This document shows positions 1-8,880 of a stretch of DNA of 29,305 nt, piece after piece; the stretch's first letter is position 1; each line of letters begins with the position of its first letter. A program made the translations under genes and the position numbers. Under the pieces are notes generated by a model, which did not search any database, was not told the origin of the DNA, and saw only the letters and a list, made by a program, of their open reading frames with translations. This DNA comes from Caryophanales bacterium UBA2450 (GTDB lineage Bacteria; Bacillota_I; Bacilli_A; RFN20; CAG-826): contig DDQE01000054.1 of NCBI GenBank assembly GCA_002342545.1, forward strand, positions 1 through 29,305, read 5' to 3'.

Positions 1-138
1 CAAAAACTCCCTACTCGATTTTACTTGTAAAAAGAATTTAAAGTGATACTCTTATAGTTGTAGATGAAATTATTTATTCGAATGAGTGTTAAGTCGTTTT
101 AATGACCATTTTTTCATACGTTCAAGAAAGGAGCCTCT

Positions 139-1485
139 ATGTATAAGAGCGAATATTTAAATAATTTATTAGAAGATGTAAAAAGAAGATATGGTAATGA
201 AAAAGAATTTGTTGCCGCAGTTGAAGAATTTTTTGACTCAATGGATTTCTTAGTGGAAAAAGATCCACGTATTGAACAATACTCAATCTTAGAAAGATTG
301 ATTGTTCCAGAAAGAGTTATTGAAATGAGAGTCCCTTGGGTTGATGATTCTGGGAAAATTAGAGTAAATACCGGTTATAGAGTGCAATTCAACTCTGCAA
401 TTGGTCCTTATAAAGGTGGTATGAGATTTCATCCATCAGTTAATTTATCAATTTTAAAGTTTTTAGGATTTGAACAAACATTTAAAAATAGCTTAACTGG
501 CTTACCAATGGGTGGCGGCAAAGGTGGCGCTGATTTTGATCCACGTGGAAAAAGCGATGGTGAAGTAATGAGATTCTGTCAATCCTTTATGTCTGAGTTA
601 TTTAGACATATTGGACCTGACACTGATGTCCCTGCTGGAGACTTAGGATTTGGTGCTAGAGAAGTCGGATATATGTTTGGAATGTATAAGAAATTAAGAG
701 ACGAATGGAGCGGTGTTTTCACTGGCAAAGGAATCTCTTATGGTGGCAGCTTAGCTAGACCTGAAGCAACAGGTTATGGTTTGCTCTATTATGCTAGAGA
801 AATGCTCAAAACTTACTATAATACTGATTTCAAAGGCAAAAAAATCATTATTTCTGGATGTGGTAAAGTCGGTGGAATGGCCGCTGAAAAAGCACATCAA
901 TTAGGCGCTATTTTAGTGGGTATGAGTGATATTGATGGATACGTTAGTGACCCTAATGGATTAGATGTTCCATATATTGTTGAATTAAGTAAGAAAAAAG
1001 GTATGTTCTCAAAAGAATATGCTTCTACACATAAAGGTGCAAAATTTGTAGAAGGACCTAGAGGATTATGGTCTGTTCCTTGTGAAATTGCTCTTCCATG
1101 TGCAACTCAAGGTGAAATCGCCTTAAAAGAAGCCAAAGAGTTAAAGAAAAATGGTTGCTATATGTTAGTGGAAGGTGCCAATATGCCAACCGATGTAGAA
1201 GCAATTAGATATTTCAACACTCATGATGTCTTATTTGCTCCAGGAAAAGCAAGTAACGCTGGTGGAGTTGCGGTTTCTGGACTTGAAATGAGTCAAAACG
1301 CTATGCACTTAAGTTGGACATTTGAAGAAGTTGACCAAAAACTCGAAGAAATTATGAAGAAAATCTTTAAAGCATGTCATGATACCGCGGTTCAATTTGG
1401 TCAACCACGTAACTTAGCATTAGGTGCCAACATCGCGGGATTCTTAAAAGTCTATGATGCAATGCTTGCTCAAGGTGTTTGCTAA
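139..1485 (+). CDS. gdhA: NADP-type glutamate dehydrogenase
   Basis: The 448-residue product has the usual length and layout of hexameric bacterial glutamate dehydrogenases, which reductively aminate 2-oxoglutarate with ammonia to glutamate in the cytoplasm. The substrate-binding signature PMGGGKGG (residues 123-130, lysine 128) and the PAGDLG motif with the catalytic-type aspartate 168 are present. They are followed by a Rossmann dinucleotide-binding motif around ISGCGKVGG. NADP use is inferred from the family. The ATG is supported by AAAGGAG at 127-133, five bases upstream. The 138 bases before it hold an AT-rich leader with a weak TATAGT at 53-58 but no convincing -35. The gene overlaps the next start by one base (TAATG), so it probably leads a gdhA-DUF1015-serC-serA operon, assimilating ammonia and supplying glutamate as amino donor for SerC. 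Confidence 0.95.
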   Translation: MYKSEYLNNLLEDVKRRYGNEKEFVAAVEEFFDSMDFLVEKDPRIEQYSILERLIVPERVIEMRVPWVDDSGKIRVNTGYRVQFNSAIGPYKGGMRFHPSVNLSILKFLGFEQTFKNSLTGLPMGGGKGGADFDPRGKSDGEVMRFCQSFMSELFRHIGPDTDVPAGDLGFGAREVGYMFGMYKKLRDEWSGVFTGKGISYGGSLARPEATGYGLLYYAREMLKTYYNTDFKGKKIIISGCGKVGGMAAEKAHQLGAILVGMSDIDGYVSDPNGLDVPYIVELSKKKGMFSKEYASTHKGAKFVEGPRGLWSVPCEIALPCATQGEIALKEAKELKKNGCYMLVEGANMPTDVEAIRYFNTHDVLFAPGKASNAGGVAVSGLEMSQNAMHLSWTFEEVDQKLEEIMKKIFKACHDTAVQFGQPRNLALGANIAGFLKVYDAMLAQGVC

Positions 1486-2705
1486 TGATTAAAACTGTAA
1501 AGGCACCTCATATCTTACTTCCTAGAAAGGGAGTGGATATGTCTAAATATGCGGTCATTGCCTGTGATCAATACACTTCTAATCTTGAATATTGGGACTC
1601 TTTAAAAAAAGAAATTGGAGAAGAAGTCTCAACTTTCAATATGATTTATCCAGAAGCGTATTTAGAAAATACTGATAACGACAAATACATTGAAGGTATC
1701 AATAAAAATATCAATCATTATTTGAGAAACAATGATTTAGTAGATATCGGTGAATGCTTTATTCTTGTTGAAAGAGTCACCTCTTATGGAGTTAGACGCT
1801 TAGGTTTAATTCTAGCAGTTGATTTAGAAGATTATTCTTATGAAAAAGGGACTGACGCTTTAATTAGAGCAAGTGAAGCTACAATCGTAGAAAGAATTCC
1901 ACCTCGATTAAAGATCAGAAAAGACGCACCTATTGAATTACCTCATATTTTAGTGTTATTTGATGATCCTAAGAAAACCATTGTGGAAGAGTTATATGCT
2001 AATAAGGACAAATTGGAAAAAGTATATGACTTTGAACTCAATAAAGATGGCGGTCATATCCGTGGATATAAAGTTAATAACACTAAAGAAGTTATTCAAA
2101 AATTTGATGAATTATTCCATAGGAATAACAATGGATTATTATTTATAGTTGGAGATGGTAATCACTCTTTAGCGACTGCAAAGGCGCATTGGGAAAATGT
2201 TAAAAAGGGTTTATCTCAAGAAGAAAGAGAAAATCATCCTGCTAGATTTGCTTTAGTGGAAGCTAATAACTTATATGATGATGGAATCATCTTTGAACCA
2301 ATTCATCGTGTGTTATTTAATGTTGATAAAGAATTCGAACATCAACTTAGAGATGTTTGCAAAGGTGAATATTCTTCCTTTACCTATACAAAAGAAGAAG
2401 GCAAGAAGGAATTAAAATTACCAAAAAATGCCCCTAAAGCATATTTAATGGTCCAAACCTTCTTAGATGTTTATATGAGGTTACATCCTCAAGTGAAAAT
2501 TGATTTCATTCATGATGAAGAAGAATTACTTGCGGTTGCTGATAAAAATAAGGGAAGTGTTGCAGTAGCAATGCCTGCCTTAACTAAAGAGGACTTATTT
2601 GATTATTTAGCCTCTGGAACTGTGTTACCAAGAAAATCATTTTCAATGGGGCACGCAAACGAAAAAAGATATTATCTTGAAGCCAAGAAAATAATAAAAG
2701 ATTAA
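1485..2705 (+). CDS. DUF1015 family protein of the serine operon
   Basis: The 406-residue soluble protein matches the DUF1015 family by its N-terminal APHILLPRKG-type start, the central GDGNHSLATAKAHWE stretch and the C-terminal MPALTKEDLFDYLASG and LPRKSFS segments. No reaction is established for the family. It is recurrently found beside serA and serC, as here, so a link to serine or phosphoserine metabolism is a context inference. I take ATG at 1485, which overlaps the gdhA stop as TAATG and has AAGGTG at 1472-1477 as a ribosome site. A TTG at 1479 would add only two residues. The gene is followed after 12 bases by serC with its own AAAAGGAG site. Confidence 0.85.
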   Translation: MIKTVKAPHILLPRKGVDMSKYAVIACDQYTSNLEYWDSLKKEIGEEVSTFNMIYPEAYLENTDNDKYIEGINKNINHYLRNNDLVDIGECFILVERVTSYGVRRLGLILAVDLEDYSYEKGTDALIRASEATIVERIPPRLKIRKDAPIELPHILVLFDDPKKTIVEELYANKDKLEKVYDFELNKDGGHIRGYKVNNTKEVIQKFDELFHRNNNGLLFIVGDGNHSLATAKAHWENVKKGLSQEERENHPARFALVEANNLYDDGIIFEPIHRVLFNVDKEFEHQLRDVCKGEYSSFTYTKEEGKKELKLPKNAPKAYLMVQTFLDVYMRLHPQVKIDFIHDEEELLAVADKNKGSVAVAMPALTKEDLFDYLASGTVLPRKSFSMGHANEKRYYLEAKKIIKD

Positions 2706-2717
2706 AAGGAGAATTTT

Positions 2718-3803
2718 ATGGCAAGAATTTATAACTTTTCTGCTGGACCAGCAATGCTTCCTGAAGAAGTATTAAAAGAAGCAGCGGAAGAAATGCTTGA
2801 TTATCGTGGATGTGGAATGTCTGTGATGGAGATGTCCCATAGATCTAAGGTTTATCAACAAATTATTGATGAAGCGGAAGCTGATTTACGTAAGTTAGTG
2901 GGTATCCCAGATAATTATCGTGTCTTATTCCTTCAAGGAGGAGCGACACTTCAATTTGGTATGATTCCAATGAACTTAATGACCGTTAATAAAAAGGCAG
3001 ATTATATTCATTCCGGTGTTTGGACTAAAAAAGCGATGCAAGACGCTAAATTCTTTGGTCAAGTTAACGTCGCTGGAAGTAGTGAAGATGTCCAATTTAG
3101 AAGGGTTCCTGATGTGAAATCGCTCAAATTAGACCCTGAAGCAGACTATGTTTATATGTGTGATAACAACACAATTTATGGAACTAAATTTAAAGAATAT
3201 CCAGATACAGGTAAAGTCCCATTAATTTGTGATATGTCTTCTTGCTTCTTATCTGAACCAATCGATGTTAAGAAGTTTGGAATGATTTACGCTGGAGCGC
3301 AAAAGAACGTTGGTCCAGCTGGAGTCACTATTATTATTATTAGAGATGATTTAGTGGAACGCTCAAAAGAATTACCTCTTCCAGTTTATTTAAGATACGC
3401 TCCACATGTGGAAAATGGCAGTATGTATAATACCCCACCAACTTATGGCATTTATATTTGCGGAAAAGTCTTTAAGTGGTTACTTGCTACTGGTGGACTT
3501 GAAAAGAGAAGAGAACTTAACGAAGCTAAAGCCAAAATCTTATATGACTATTTAGATAGTTCTTCATTCTATAGACCAAGTGTTGAAAAAGATTCACGTT
3601 CATTAATGAACGTTACCTTTAGAACTCCAAGCGACGAGTTAGATGCTGCATTCTTAGAAGGTGCGAAAAAATATAAATTCACTAACTTAAAAGGTCATAG
3701 ATCAACCGGTGGATTAAGAGCCTCTATTTATAACGCGATGCCTATTGAAGGGGTTAAAGCTTTAGTGAAATATATGAAAGAGTTCGAAGATGAACATAAA
3801 TAG
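2718..3803 (+). CDS. serC: phosphoserine aminotransferase
   Basis: The 361-residue class V PLP aminotransferase has the typical SerC length. It opens with YNFSAGPAMLP and carries the GGATLQF phosphate-binding stretch (residues 74-80), the CDMSSCF aspartate region and the PLP lysine 196 in AGAQKNVGPAG. The C-terminal KGHRSTGGLRAS motif is the SerC substrate-phosphate site. It converts 3-phosphohydroxypyruvate and glutamate to phosphoserine and 2-oxoglutarate. It lies between the DUF1015 gene and serA (8 bases downstream), with glutamate dehydrogenase at the head of the operon to regenerate its amino donor. The start is fixed by AAAAGGAG just upstream. Identification is secure. Confidence 0.96.
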   Translation: MARIYNFSAGPAMLPEEVLKEAAEEMLDYRGCGMSVMEMSHRSKVYQQIIDEAEADLRKLVGIPDNYRVLFLQGGATLQFGMIPMNLMTVNKKADYIHSGVWTKKAMQDAKFFGQVNVAGSSEDVQFRRVPDVKSLKLDPEADYVYMCDNNTIYGTKFKEYPDTGKVPLICDMSSCFLSEPIDVKKFGMIYAGAQKNVGPAGVTIIIIRDDLVERSKELPLPVYLRYAPHVENGSMYNTPPTYGIYICGKVFKWLLATGGLEKRRELNEAKAKILYDYLDSSSFYRPSVEKDSRSLMNVTFRTPSDELDAAFLEGAKKYKFTNLKGHRSTGGLRASIYNAMPIEGVKALVKYMKEFEDEHK

Positions 3804-3811
3804 GTGAACTA

Positions 3812-4951
3812 ATGGAAAGAAAAATTTATTGTTTAAATAAAATCTCTAAGGTTGGTTTAGGTGTATTACCATCTAACTACAAAGTAGTAGAAGAGTTAGT
3901 TGGAAGTGACGCAGTCTTAGTAAGAAGTGCAGCAATGCATGAAATGGATTTACCAGAATCTGTTAAATGTGTCGCTAGAGCGGGAGCAGGAGTGAATAAC
4001 ATTCCTTTAGATAAATATGCGGAAAAAGGTGTAGTTGTCTTTAATACTCCAGGAGCTAACGCTAATGCGGTTAAGGAATTAACAATTGCAATGATGCTAC
4101 TTGCTGCTAGAGATATTAGAGGTTCTATGGAATGGGTCAAAGAAAATAAAGGTGATCCAGAAATTAATAAGACCATGGAAAAAGCTAAATCAGCTTTTGC
4201 TGGTACTGAAATCTTAGGGAAAACTTTAGGTGTTATCGGCTGTGGCGCCATTGGCGCTTTAGTAGCTGATGCAGCTAGTAAACTCGGCATGAAAGTAGTG
4301 GGTGTTGAGCCTTCTATGGGCACTCGTGAAAGATATAAAGATTTATTAGCAGGTGTCAAATTTGTTGAATTAGATGAATTACTTAAAGTCAGTGATTACA
4401 TCACTGTTCACGTACCTCTTATGGATGCAACTCGCGGGATGATTAATAAAGCTGCATTATCTAAAGCTAAAGATGGAGTAATTGTTATTAATGCAGCTAG
4501 AGATGCTTTAGTTAATGATGATGACATGAAAGAAGCTTTAGCAACTGGCAAAGTTAGAAGATATGTTACTGATTTCCCTAATGCTAAAAGCGCTAATACT
4601 GAAGGTGTAATCGCTATATCTCACTTAGGCGCCTCTACAGAAGAAGCTGAAGATAACTGTGCGATGATGGCGGCTAAGCAAGTTGTCGAATTTATCGAAA
4701 ACGGAAATATTGTTAATTCAGTTAACTACCCTAACTTAACTCTTGGTCCAAAAGCCGGTCCTAGATTAGTAGTGCTCACTAAAGGTGATGCTTCTGAAAA
4801 AGCATTAGAAGCAGTTAAAGCCGCTGGAGGAAAAGTTAATAAATTTGTTTCTGGTGTTAAGGGTGCTTATGGAGCGGTCTTACTCGAATTAAGTGAGGAA
4901 GTTAAAGCATTACCTTCCATTCCTGAGGCTATCAAAGTATTAGCTAGATAA
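3812..4951 (+). CDS. serA: D-3-phosphoglycerate dehydrogenase
   Basis: The 379-residue protein of the D-isomer-specific 2-hydroxyacid dehydrogenase family catalyses the first step of serine synthesis. The NAD-binding GCGAIG motif is at residues 143-148. The active-site arginine region VINAARDALV (R230) and the catalytic histidine in SHLGAS (H271) are visible. A C-terminal domain of roughly 75 residues after SVNYPNL is ACT-like and may sense serine, making this a short SerA form. The gene follows serC by 8 bases and ends the operon just before an intrinsic terminator. No serB (phosphoserine phosphatase) is in the window, so that step must be encoded elsewhere. The ribosome site is only a weak AGGTG. 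Confidence 0.94.
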   Translation: MERKIYCLNKISKVGLGVLPSNYKVVEELVGSDAVLVRSAAMHEMDLPESVKCVARAGAGVNNIPLDKYAEKGVVVFNTPGANANAVKELTIAMMLLAARDIRGSMEWVKENKGDPEINKTMEKAKSAFAGTEILGKTLGVIGCGAIGALVADAASKLGMKVVGVEPSMGTRERYKDLLAGVKFVELDELLKVSDYITVHVPLMDATRGMINKAALSKAKDGVIVINAARDALVNDDDMKEALATGKVRRYVTDFPNAKSANTEGVIAISHLGASTEEAEDNCAMMAAKQVVEFIENGNIVNSVNYPNLTLGPKAGPRLVVLTKGDASEKALEAVKAAGGKVNKFVSGVKGAYGAVLLELSEEVKALPSIPEAIKVLAR

Positions 4952-4961
4952 TTTATTTATA

Positions 4962-4998
4962 AAAGCAGATGTTAGAATTTTTAGCGTCTGCTTTTTTT
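4962..4998 (+). terminator. intrinsic terminator after serA
   Basis: AAAGCAGATG (4962-4971 region) pairs with CGTCTGCTTT (ending near 4993) through ten pairs including one G-T wobble. A run of T residues follows. It sits 11 bases past the serA stop and closes the gdhA-serA operon. Confidence 0.9.
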
Positions 4999-5003
4999 GT
5001 TGA

Positions 5004-5031
5004 TTGAATCAAAATAAAAGTGGACTATAAT
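5004..5031 (+). promoter_or_regulatory. promoter of the lipoprotein gene, with palindromic -10
   Basis: TTGAAT (5004-5009) and a perfect TATAAT (5026-5031) are separated by 16 bases, directly after the serA terminator. The -10 lies inside a perfect 15-base inverted repeat, GACTATAATATAGTC (5023-5037). This may be a binding site or only chance in AT-rich DNA. Confidence 0.65.
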
Positions 5032-5066
5032 ATAGTCGAAAATTAAAAAGGAGATATTAAAAATAT

Positions 5067-6278
5067 ATGAAAAAAAGATTATTAATGGTTGTTCCAGTAT
5101 TAGCGTTATTAACTAGCTGTGGAGAAACCGACCCAATGGAGGCGGTAAGAAAATCACTTCCGGATGATGTTAGTGTAGTTGATCCTGCAAAAGAAGGAGA
5201 AGGTGTTGTTGAAGAATATATTGATGATGCTTTTAAAGAAATGCTAAATGTATCTGAAATGCGTTCAGTCTATCATTTAGCTGCTGATCTATCTGCTTCA
5301 ATTTCGGTTGCTGTCGAAAACGTTACTTATGGAGGTAATGTAAGACTTAAAGGTGATTTATATTTTGGATTTGAAACTGTTGTTACTGCAGATGAAAAAT
5401 CCTATTCATCTTTATTCTTAAATTTAGATAACTTCACTCTTAATTCTCATTTAAATTTACCTGATGAAGCTAAAGAAAAGATGCCTATTCCAGAAGATAT
5501 TGCCTTTAACGACGTTAATTTATCTGTCTATGCCACTGAATTAGAAGATGGTACAGTTGCCTATTTTGATTTATCAAATCCTGTTCTTCAAGATTATATA
5601 AAAACTGAACTCGCTTTAACCGAAATGCCAGAAGAACAAATTGAAACAACGCTTGATTCTTTACTTGGAGAAAAAATTGAAGGCAGTGAATATCGTCCAG
5701 GATTAGCACTTGTTGATGTCACTAAATTACTTGAAAGTATTAATGAAGCTAGAGTGGCAAAAGGCGCTCAAGCAATGGAAGAACAAGAGATGTTACATCC
5801 AATTACTGCAATTCTAACTTTCGCTCAAGAATTCGTTGGTCAAATTGAAACAAATATGAATGAATTCGTCAGTGAATTCCTTCCATATGTTTCCCCAATT
5901 GTTGGAATTAAGACGACTGAAATTAGTGAAGGAGAAGAAGGATTAGATAAAACATCTATTGCTATTAATGTTAGTAGTGCTCAAATTGCTGCTGCTTTAG
6001 AAATTCCACCAGAATATATGCCTGTAAATGGTGTTGCTGGCTTATTAGTGAGTGTCGGCATGGATAAAGGTTCTGAAGATTATGCATTAGAAGAAATTAG
6101 TTTATCCGCTAATGTTTCTGGGACAATTGAAGAAGTTTCCTTTGCTATTAATGGTTCAGTTAGTTTAACCGCTTTATATAACGAACAAGCAACAATGGAA
6201 GAATTAGGCGAAACAGAAAAACTTAATTATGCTGATGTTACTGCTTCAGTATATGGCATAATTTCTAACTTGCTATAA
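5067..6278 (+). CDS. lipoprotein of unknown function
   Basis: The 403-residue product starts with a lipoprotein signal peptide: a basic MKKR, a hydrophobic core and the lipobox LLTSC, so cysteine 18 should be lipidated and the mature protein anchored outside the membrane. The rest is acidic, strongly alternating beta/helix in character, without further membrane segments. It contains a repeated theme of hydrophobic strands reading like 'SxSxxLxxxxxYGGNV'. I recognise no catalytic motif or family. The gene stands alone between its own promoter and a terminator. AAAAAGGAG (5045-5053) is 13 bases from the ATG, a long spacing, but no better start exists. The lipoprotein-processing gene lgt lies 1 kb downstream. 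Confidence 0.8.
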   Translation: MKKRLLMVVPVLALLTSCGETDPMEAVRKSLPDDVSVVDPAKEGEGVVEEYIDDAFKEMLNVSEMRSVYHLAADLSASISVAVENVTYGGNVRLKGDLYFGFETVVTADEKSYSSLFLNLDNFTLNSHLNLPDEAKEKMPIPEDIAFNDVNLSVYATELEDGTVAYFDLSNPVLQDYIKTELALTEMPEEQIETTLDSLLGEKIEGSEYRPGLALVDVTKLLESINEARVAKGAQAMEEQEMLHPITAILTFAQEFVGQIETNMNEFVSEFLPYVSPIVGIKTTEISEGEEGLDKTSIAINVSSAQIAAALEIPPEYMPVNGVAGLLVSVGMDKGSEDYALEEISLSANVSGTIEEVSFAINGSVSLTALYNEQATMEELGETEKLNYADVTASVYGIISNLL

Positions 6279-6292
6279 TTTGTTTACAAATT

Positions 6293-6320
6293 AAAGGAGC
6301 GATTTCTCGCTCCTTTTTTT
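6293..6320 (+). terminator. intrinsic terminator after the lipoprotein gene
   Basis: AAAGGAGCGA pairs perfectly with TCGCTCCTTT around a TTTC loop and is followed by T residues. It lies between two convergent genes, and the hairpin could also slow transcription arriving from arcC on the minus strand, although that side lacks a good T tract. Confidence 0.92.
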
Positions 6321-6334
6321 GTTTGCTTTTTGTA

Positions 6335-7252
6335 TTATTTGATAATTGTTCCACTTTTTTCTTCGAACGCTTTTTCAGCGTTTTCTAAAGCGGCAATAAT
6401 GGCTTTCTTTCCTGGACACTTAGTTAGGAATTTAACACAAGCATTTACTTTTGGATACATGCTACCTTTAGCGAAATAGTCACCTTTTAAATATTTTTTA
6501 ATTTGATCTAATGATACATCTTTTAATTTGATTTCATCTGGTTGCTTGTAGTTGATACAAACATTATCAATAGCGGTTAAGATTACTAAGTAATCTGCTC
6601 CAACAAGCTCACCAACTAAAGCGGAAGCGTAGTCTTTATCAATAACCGCAGCAACGCCTTCAAGTTTATTTCCTTCTTTAATAACAGGGATACCGCCTCC
6701 ACCTGCACAAATGACAACGTTACCGGCTTTCACTAATTGAGAGATAACTTCTTTTTCTTCAATATCAATTGGAAGTGGTGAAGGAACTACTCTTCTATAG
6801 CCTCTACCAGCGTCTTCTTTAACGGTCCAACCTTTTTCTTTGGCAACTTTTTCTGCTTCTTCTTTTGACATGAATCCACCGACAGGTTTACTTGGATTCT
6901 GGAATAGTGGGTCATTTTTATCTACAACAACTTGAGTGACCACTGTAGCGACATTTCTTTTTACACCTTGAGCTTTTAATTCATTTTGTAAAGCATTTTG
7001 TAAGTGGAAACCAATATAACCTTGTGACATTGCTCCGCATTCTGGGAACGGCATATCTGGTACACTTTTAGCGTCAGTAAAAGCATTATTAATCATTCCT
7101 ACTTGTGGTCCATTACCATGGACAATAACCACTTCGTGACCGTCCTTCATAAGTTTAACAATGTATTTCGCAACATTGCTCACTAAAACTTTTTGTTCTT
7201 CGGCGTTATTACCTAAAGCATTACCGCCTAAACTAACTACATATCTAGACAT
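6335..7252 (-). CDS. arcC: carbamate kinase
   Basis: The 305-residue amino-acid-kinase-fold protein has the full carbamate kinase length and motifs. These are SLGGNALG at residues 7-14, HGNGPQVG at 45-52, the SQGYIGFHLQNAL helix and a glycine-rich CAGGGGIPV nucleotide loop. It transfers phosphate from carbamoyl phosphate to ADP, giving ATP, carbamate, CO2 and ammonia. The ATG is preceded on the minus strand by GAGGTAA. It is the only minus-strand gene of the window. No arcA or arcB lies nearby. Instead the YgeW carbamoyltransferase is encoded in the neighbouring catabolic operon, as E. coli yqeA accompanies ygeW. I infer that it harvests carbamoyl phosphate from purine-ring breakdown as ATP. 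Confidence 0.94.
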   Translation of the reverse strand: MSRYVVSLGGNALGNNAEEQKVLVSNVAKYIVKLMKDGHEVVIVHGNGPQVGMINNAFTDAKSVPDMPFPECGAMSQGYIGFHLQNALQNELKAQGVKRNVATVVTQVVVDKNDPLFQNPSKPVGGFMSKEEAEKVAKEKGWTVKEDAGRGYRRVVPSPLPIDIEEKEVISQLVKAGNVVICAGGGGIPVIKEGNKLEGVAAVIDKDYASALVGELVGADYLVILTAIDNVCINYKQPDEIKLKDVSLDQIKKYLKGDYFAKGSMYPKVNACVKFLTKCPGKKAIIAALENAEKAFEEKSGTIIK

Positions 7253-7330
7253 TTATGTTTACCTCGAGAAAATAATATACCCTTTAGAGATATTAATGAA
7301 TATATAATCAAAAAATAGTAATATAAACGT
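7253..7330. promoter_or_regulatory. divergent arcC/lgt promoter region
   Basis: This 78-base intergenic stretch separates divergent starts. On the minus strand TATATT precedes the GAGGTAA ribosome site of arcC. On the plus strand TATAAT occurs at 7303-7308, and TAATAT at 7319-7324 is exactly six bases before the lgt ATG. No clear ribosome site precedes lgt. No strong -35 elements are visible. Confidence 0.4.
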
Positions 7331-8086
7331 ATGTACCCAAATTTATTTGGCATTAACGGTTTTTCAATGGTGGTGATGATCATTCTTGGAGTGATCGTCG
7401 CTAGCGTGATTTTCTTTATCTATTTATCTAAAAACGGAGTAGAAAAGAAATCATTTTTAGATTTATCAATTGTGATTATTGTTACTGTTATTGTCGGAAT
7501 TATCTTTGCTATTTTAGTGGAGAATGTTTATGAAGCAATTAAAGCTTCCATAAATGGAACTTCTCCTCATTGGACTTGGGCGATGACTTTCTATGGAGGG
7601 TTAGTGTTTGGTATCCCTGCCTTTATATTAACGTACCGCTTCTATTACTTAAGAAATAATCCTCCAATATTTAAAAAGATATTAGTGATTGCTCCAGGCT
7701 GTGTCGCTATAGGACACGGGTTTGGAAGAATTGGTTGTTTTTTAAGCGGATGTTGTTACGGCATTACCACTCACACTCATCTAGATATTAATTTTCCAGG
7801 TATTGGAGAGCACCTTCCAACTCAACTCATTGAGATGACATTTTTATTCATTTTAGGGGCGCTCCTACTTGTTTTTGCCTTCAAACACTATACAAATTAC
7901 ACAGCGGTTATATATTTATTCGCCTATTCTATATTCCGCTTCGTTATTGAATTTTTTAGAGGAGACGAAAGAGGACAATTAGTAGGCTTATCCCCTTCTC
8001 AATATTGGTGTATTGTTCTATTTTTAGGGGCGGGTTTGTTAATATATTTATATAAGAAGAAAGTGTTTGTAAAAGATGAAATTTAG
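7331..8086 (+). CDS. lgt: prolipoprotein diacylglyceryl transferase
   Basis: The 251-residue polytopic membrane protein has the Lgt hallmark GHGFGRIGCF at residues 128-137, with the essential-type arginine 133. It is followed by SGCCYG, the variant seen in many Firmicutes where other species have the N-x-E form. About seven hydrophobic segments span the length, and the C-terminal RFVIEFFRGDERG stretch also fits. The enzyme transfers diacylglycerol from phosphatidylglycerol to the lipobox cysteine of prolipoproteins such as the one at 5067. The start lacks a Shine-Dalgarno sequence and may be leaderless. The gene overlaps the following CPBP protease gene by 11 bases, indicating co-transcription. 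Confidence 0.93.
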   Translation: MYPNLFGINGFSMVVMIILGVIVASVIFFIYLSKNGVEKKSFLDLSIVIIVTVIVGIIFAILVENVYEAIKASINGTSPHWTWAMTFYGGLVFGIPAFILTYRFYYLRNNPPIFKKILVIAPGCVAIGHGFGRIGCFLSGCCYGITTHTHLDINFPGIGEHLPTQLIEMTFLFILGALLLVFAFKHYTNYTAVIYLFAYSIFRFVIEFFRGDERGQLVGLSPSQYWCIVLFLGAGLLIYLYKKKVFVKDEI

Positions 8087-8828
8087 ATTTTCTGATTTAT
8101 TAATATTTGCCTTACTTTTTATCTTTGTTGCGGCTTTTCCAGTTGATTATTTTCATATTGATCCAATTTATGAATATGTGATTAGGATTTCTTTATTAGC
8201 CCTCATTCTTATTTATTACATCTATGTCTGCTACATCAATCATATCAATATTTTTAAATTCTATAACTTAAAGAGGATGCTTTTATTCGCTCCATTTTTA
8301 TTAGTTTGCTTTTCTAATTTAATCGCTACTGGAATTGATGGAAGTTATGGAGCTACCTCTATTTCAAATGAACTATTCGCAGTGATGATTATTTATCACT
8401 TCTTACAAGCGATTAGCGAAGAATTCTTATTCCGTTTATTTATCCAAGGGTCTTTAATTAGAGTCGGCTCTATTAAAAGAATTATATATGGGGCGTTAAT
8501 TTTTGCATTGTTCCATCTACTCAATATGGTGAGTATCAGAACTGTTGATCAATTAGTAAATGTTTTAATCCAAGTAGCGTATAGTTTTGGTTTAGGAATC
8601 CTTTTAGGATTTGTTTATGAATACACCTATTCATTACCTGCTTGTATCTTCTTACATTTTGCGTTTAATTTCTTTAATACGGTTCTGTTTGAATATTTGG
8701 GTTGCAAATACAACGGTTATTTTGTGTTCTACATTACCGCGGTTGTTATTGCTTTAGTTTTAGCGATTTATACTTTCTTGATCTATTGGTTTGTTTTAAA
8801 AAGAAATGATCGTTATTTTAGAGAATAA
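8076..8828 (+). CDS. CPBP family intramembrane metalloprotease
   Basis: The 250-residue multi-pass membrane protein carries the three CPBP (CAAX-protease/bacteriocin-processing) motifs: EEFLFR with E115, E116 and R120; a phenylalanine-histidine motif in FALFHLLNM; and HFAFN near residue 190. These residues form the intramembrane metal site of Rce1-like proteases. Bacterial members include bacteriocin immunity and maturation proteins, but the substrate cannot be deduced here. The start lies inside lgt with an 11-base overlap, and AGAAGAAAG upstream may serve as ribosome site. The pairing with lgt suggests a membrane or lipoprotein role. No terminator is visible before the next gene. Confidence 0.85.
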   Translation: MKFRFSDLLIFALLFIFVAAFPVDYFHIDPIYEYVIRISLLALILIYYIYVCYINHINIFKFYNLKRMLLFAPFLLVCFSNLIATGIDGSYGATSISNELFAVMIIYHFLQAISEEFLFRLFIQGSLIRVGSIKRIIYGALIFALFHLLNMVSIRTVDQLVNVLIQVAYSFGLGILLGFVYEYTYSLPACIFLHFAFNFFNTVLFEYLGCKYNGYFVFYITAVVIALVLAIYTFLIYWFVLKRNDRYFRE

Positions 8829-8851
8829 TAAACTTTTATAACCATCTATTT

Positions 8852-8863
8852 TATGTAAACATA
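8852..8863. promoter_or_regulatory. short inverted repeat before the antitoxin gene
   Basis: TATGT-AA-ACATA forms a 12-base inverted repeat 17 bases before the antitoxin ATG, overlapping possible -10 sequences and just before TAGGAGG (8868-8874). Phd/YefM proteins repress their own promoters through short palindromes, so this could be an operator. It is short enough to be chance. Confidence 0.3.
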
Positions 8864-8880
8864 ATAGTAGGAGGTTATTT

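Noticed and set aside
1479..1487. TTG start two codons upstream for the DUF1015 protein
   Set aside because: The ATG at 1485 overlaps the gdhA stop in the usual TAATG manner and leaves the normal N-terminus.
3877..4359. 160-residue open frame on the minus strand opposite serA
   Set aside because: It is antisense to a well-conserved enzyme, has no ribosome site, and its composition follows from the codons of serA. The same applies to the other antisense frames, for example at 12150-12525, 21299-21574 and 22543-22812.
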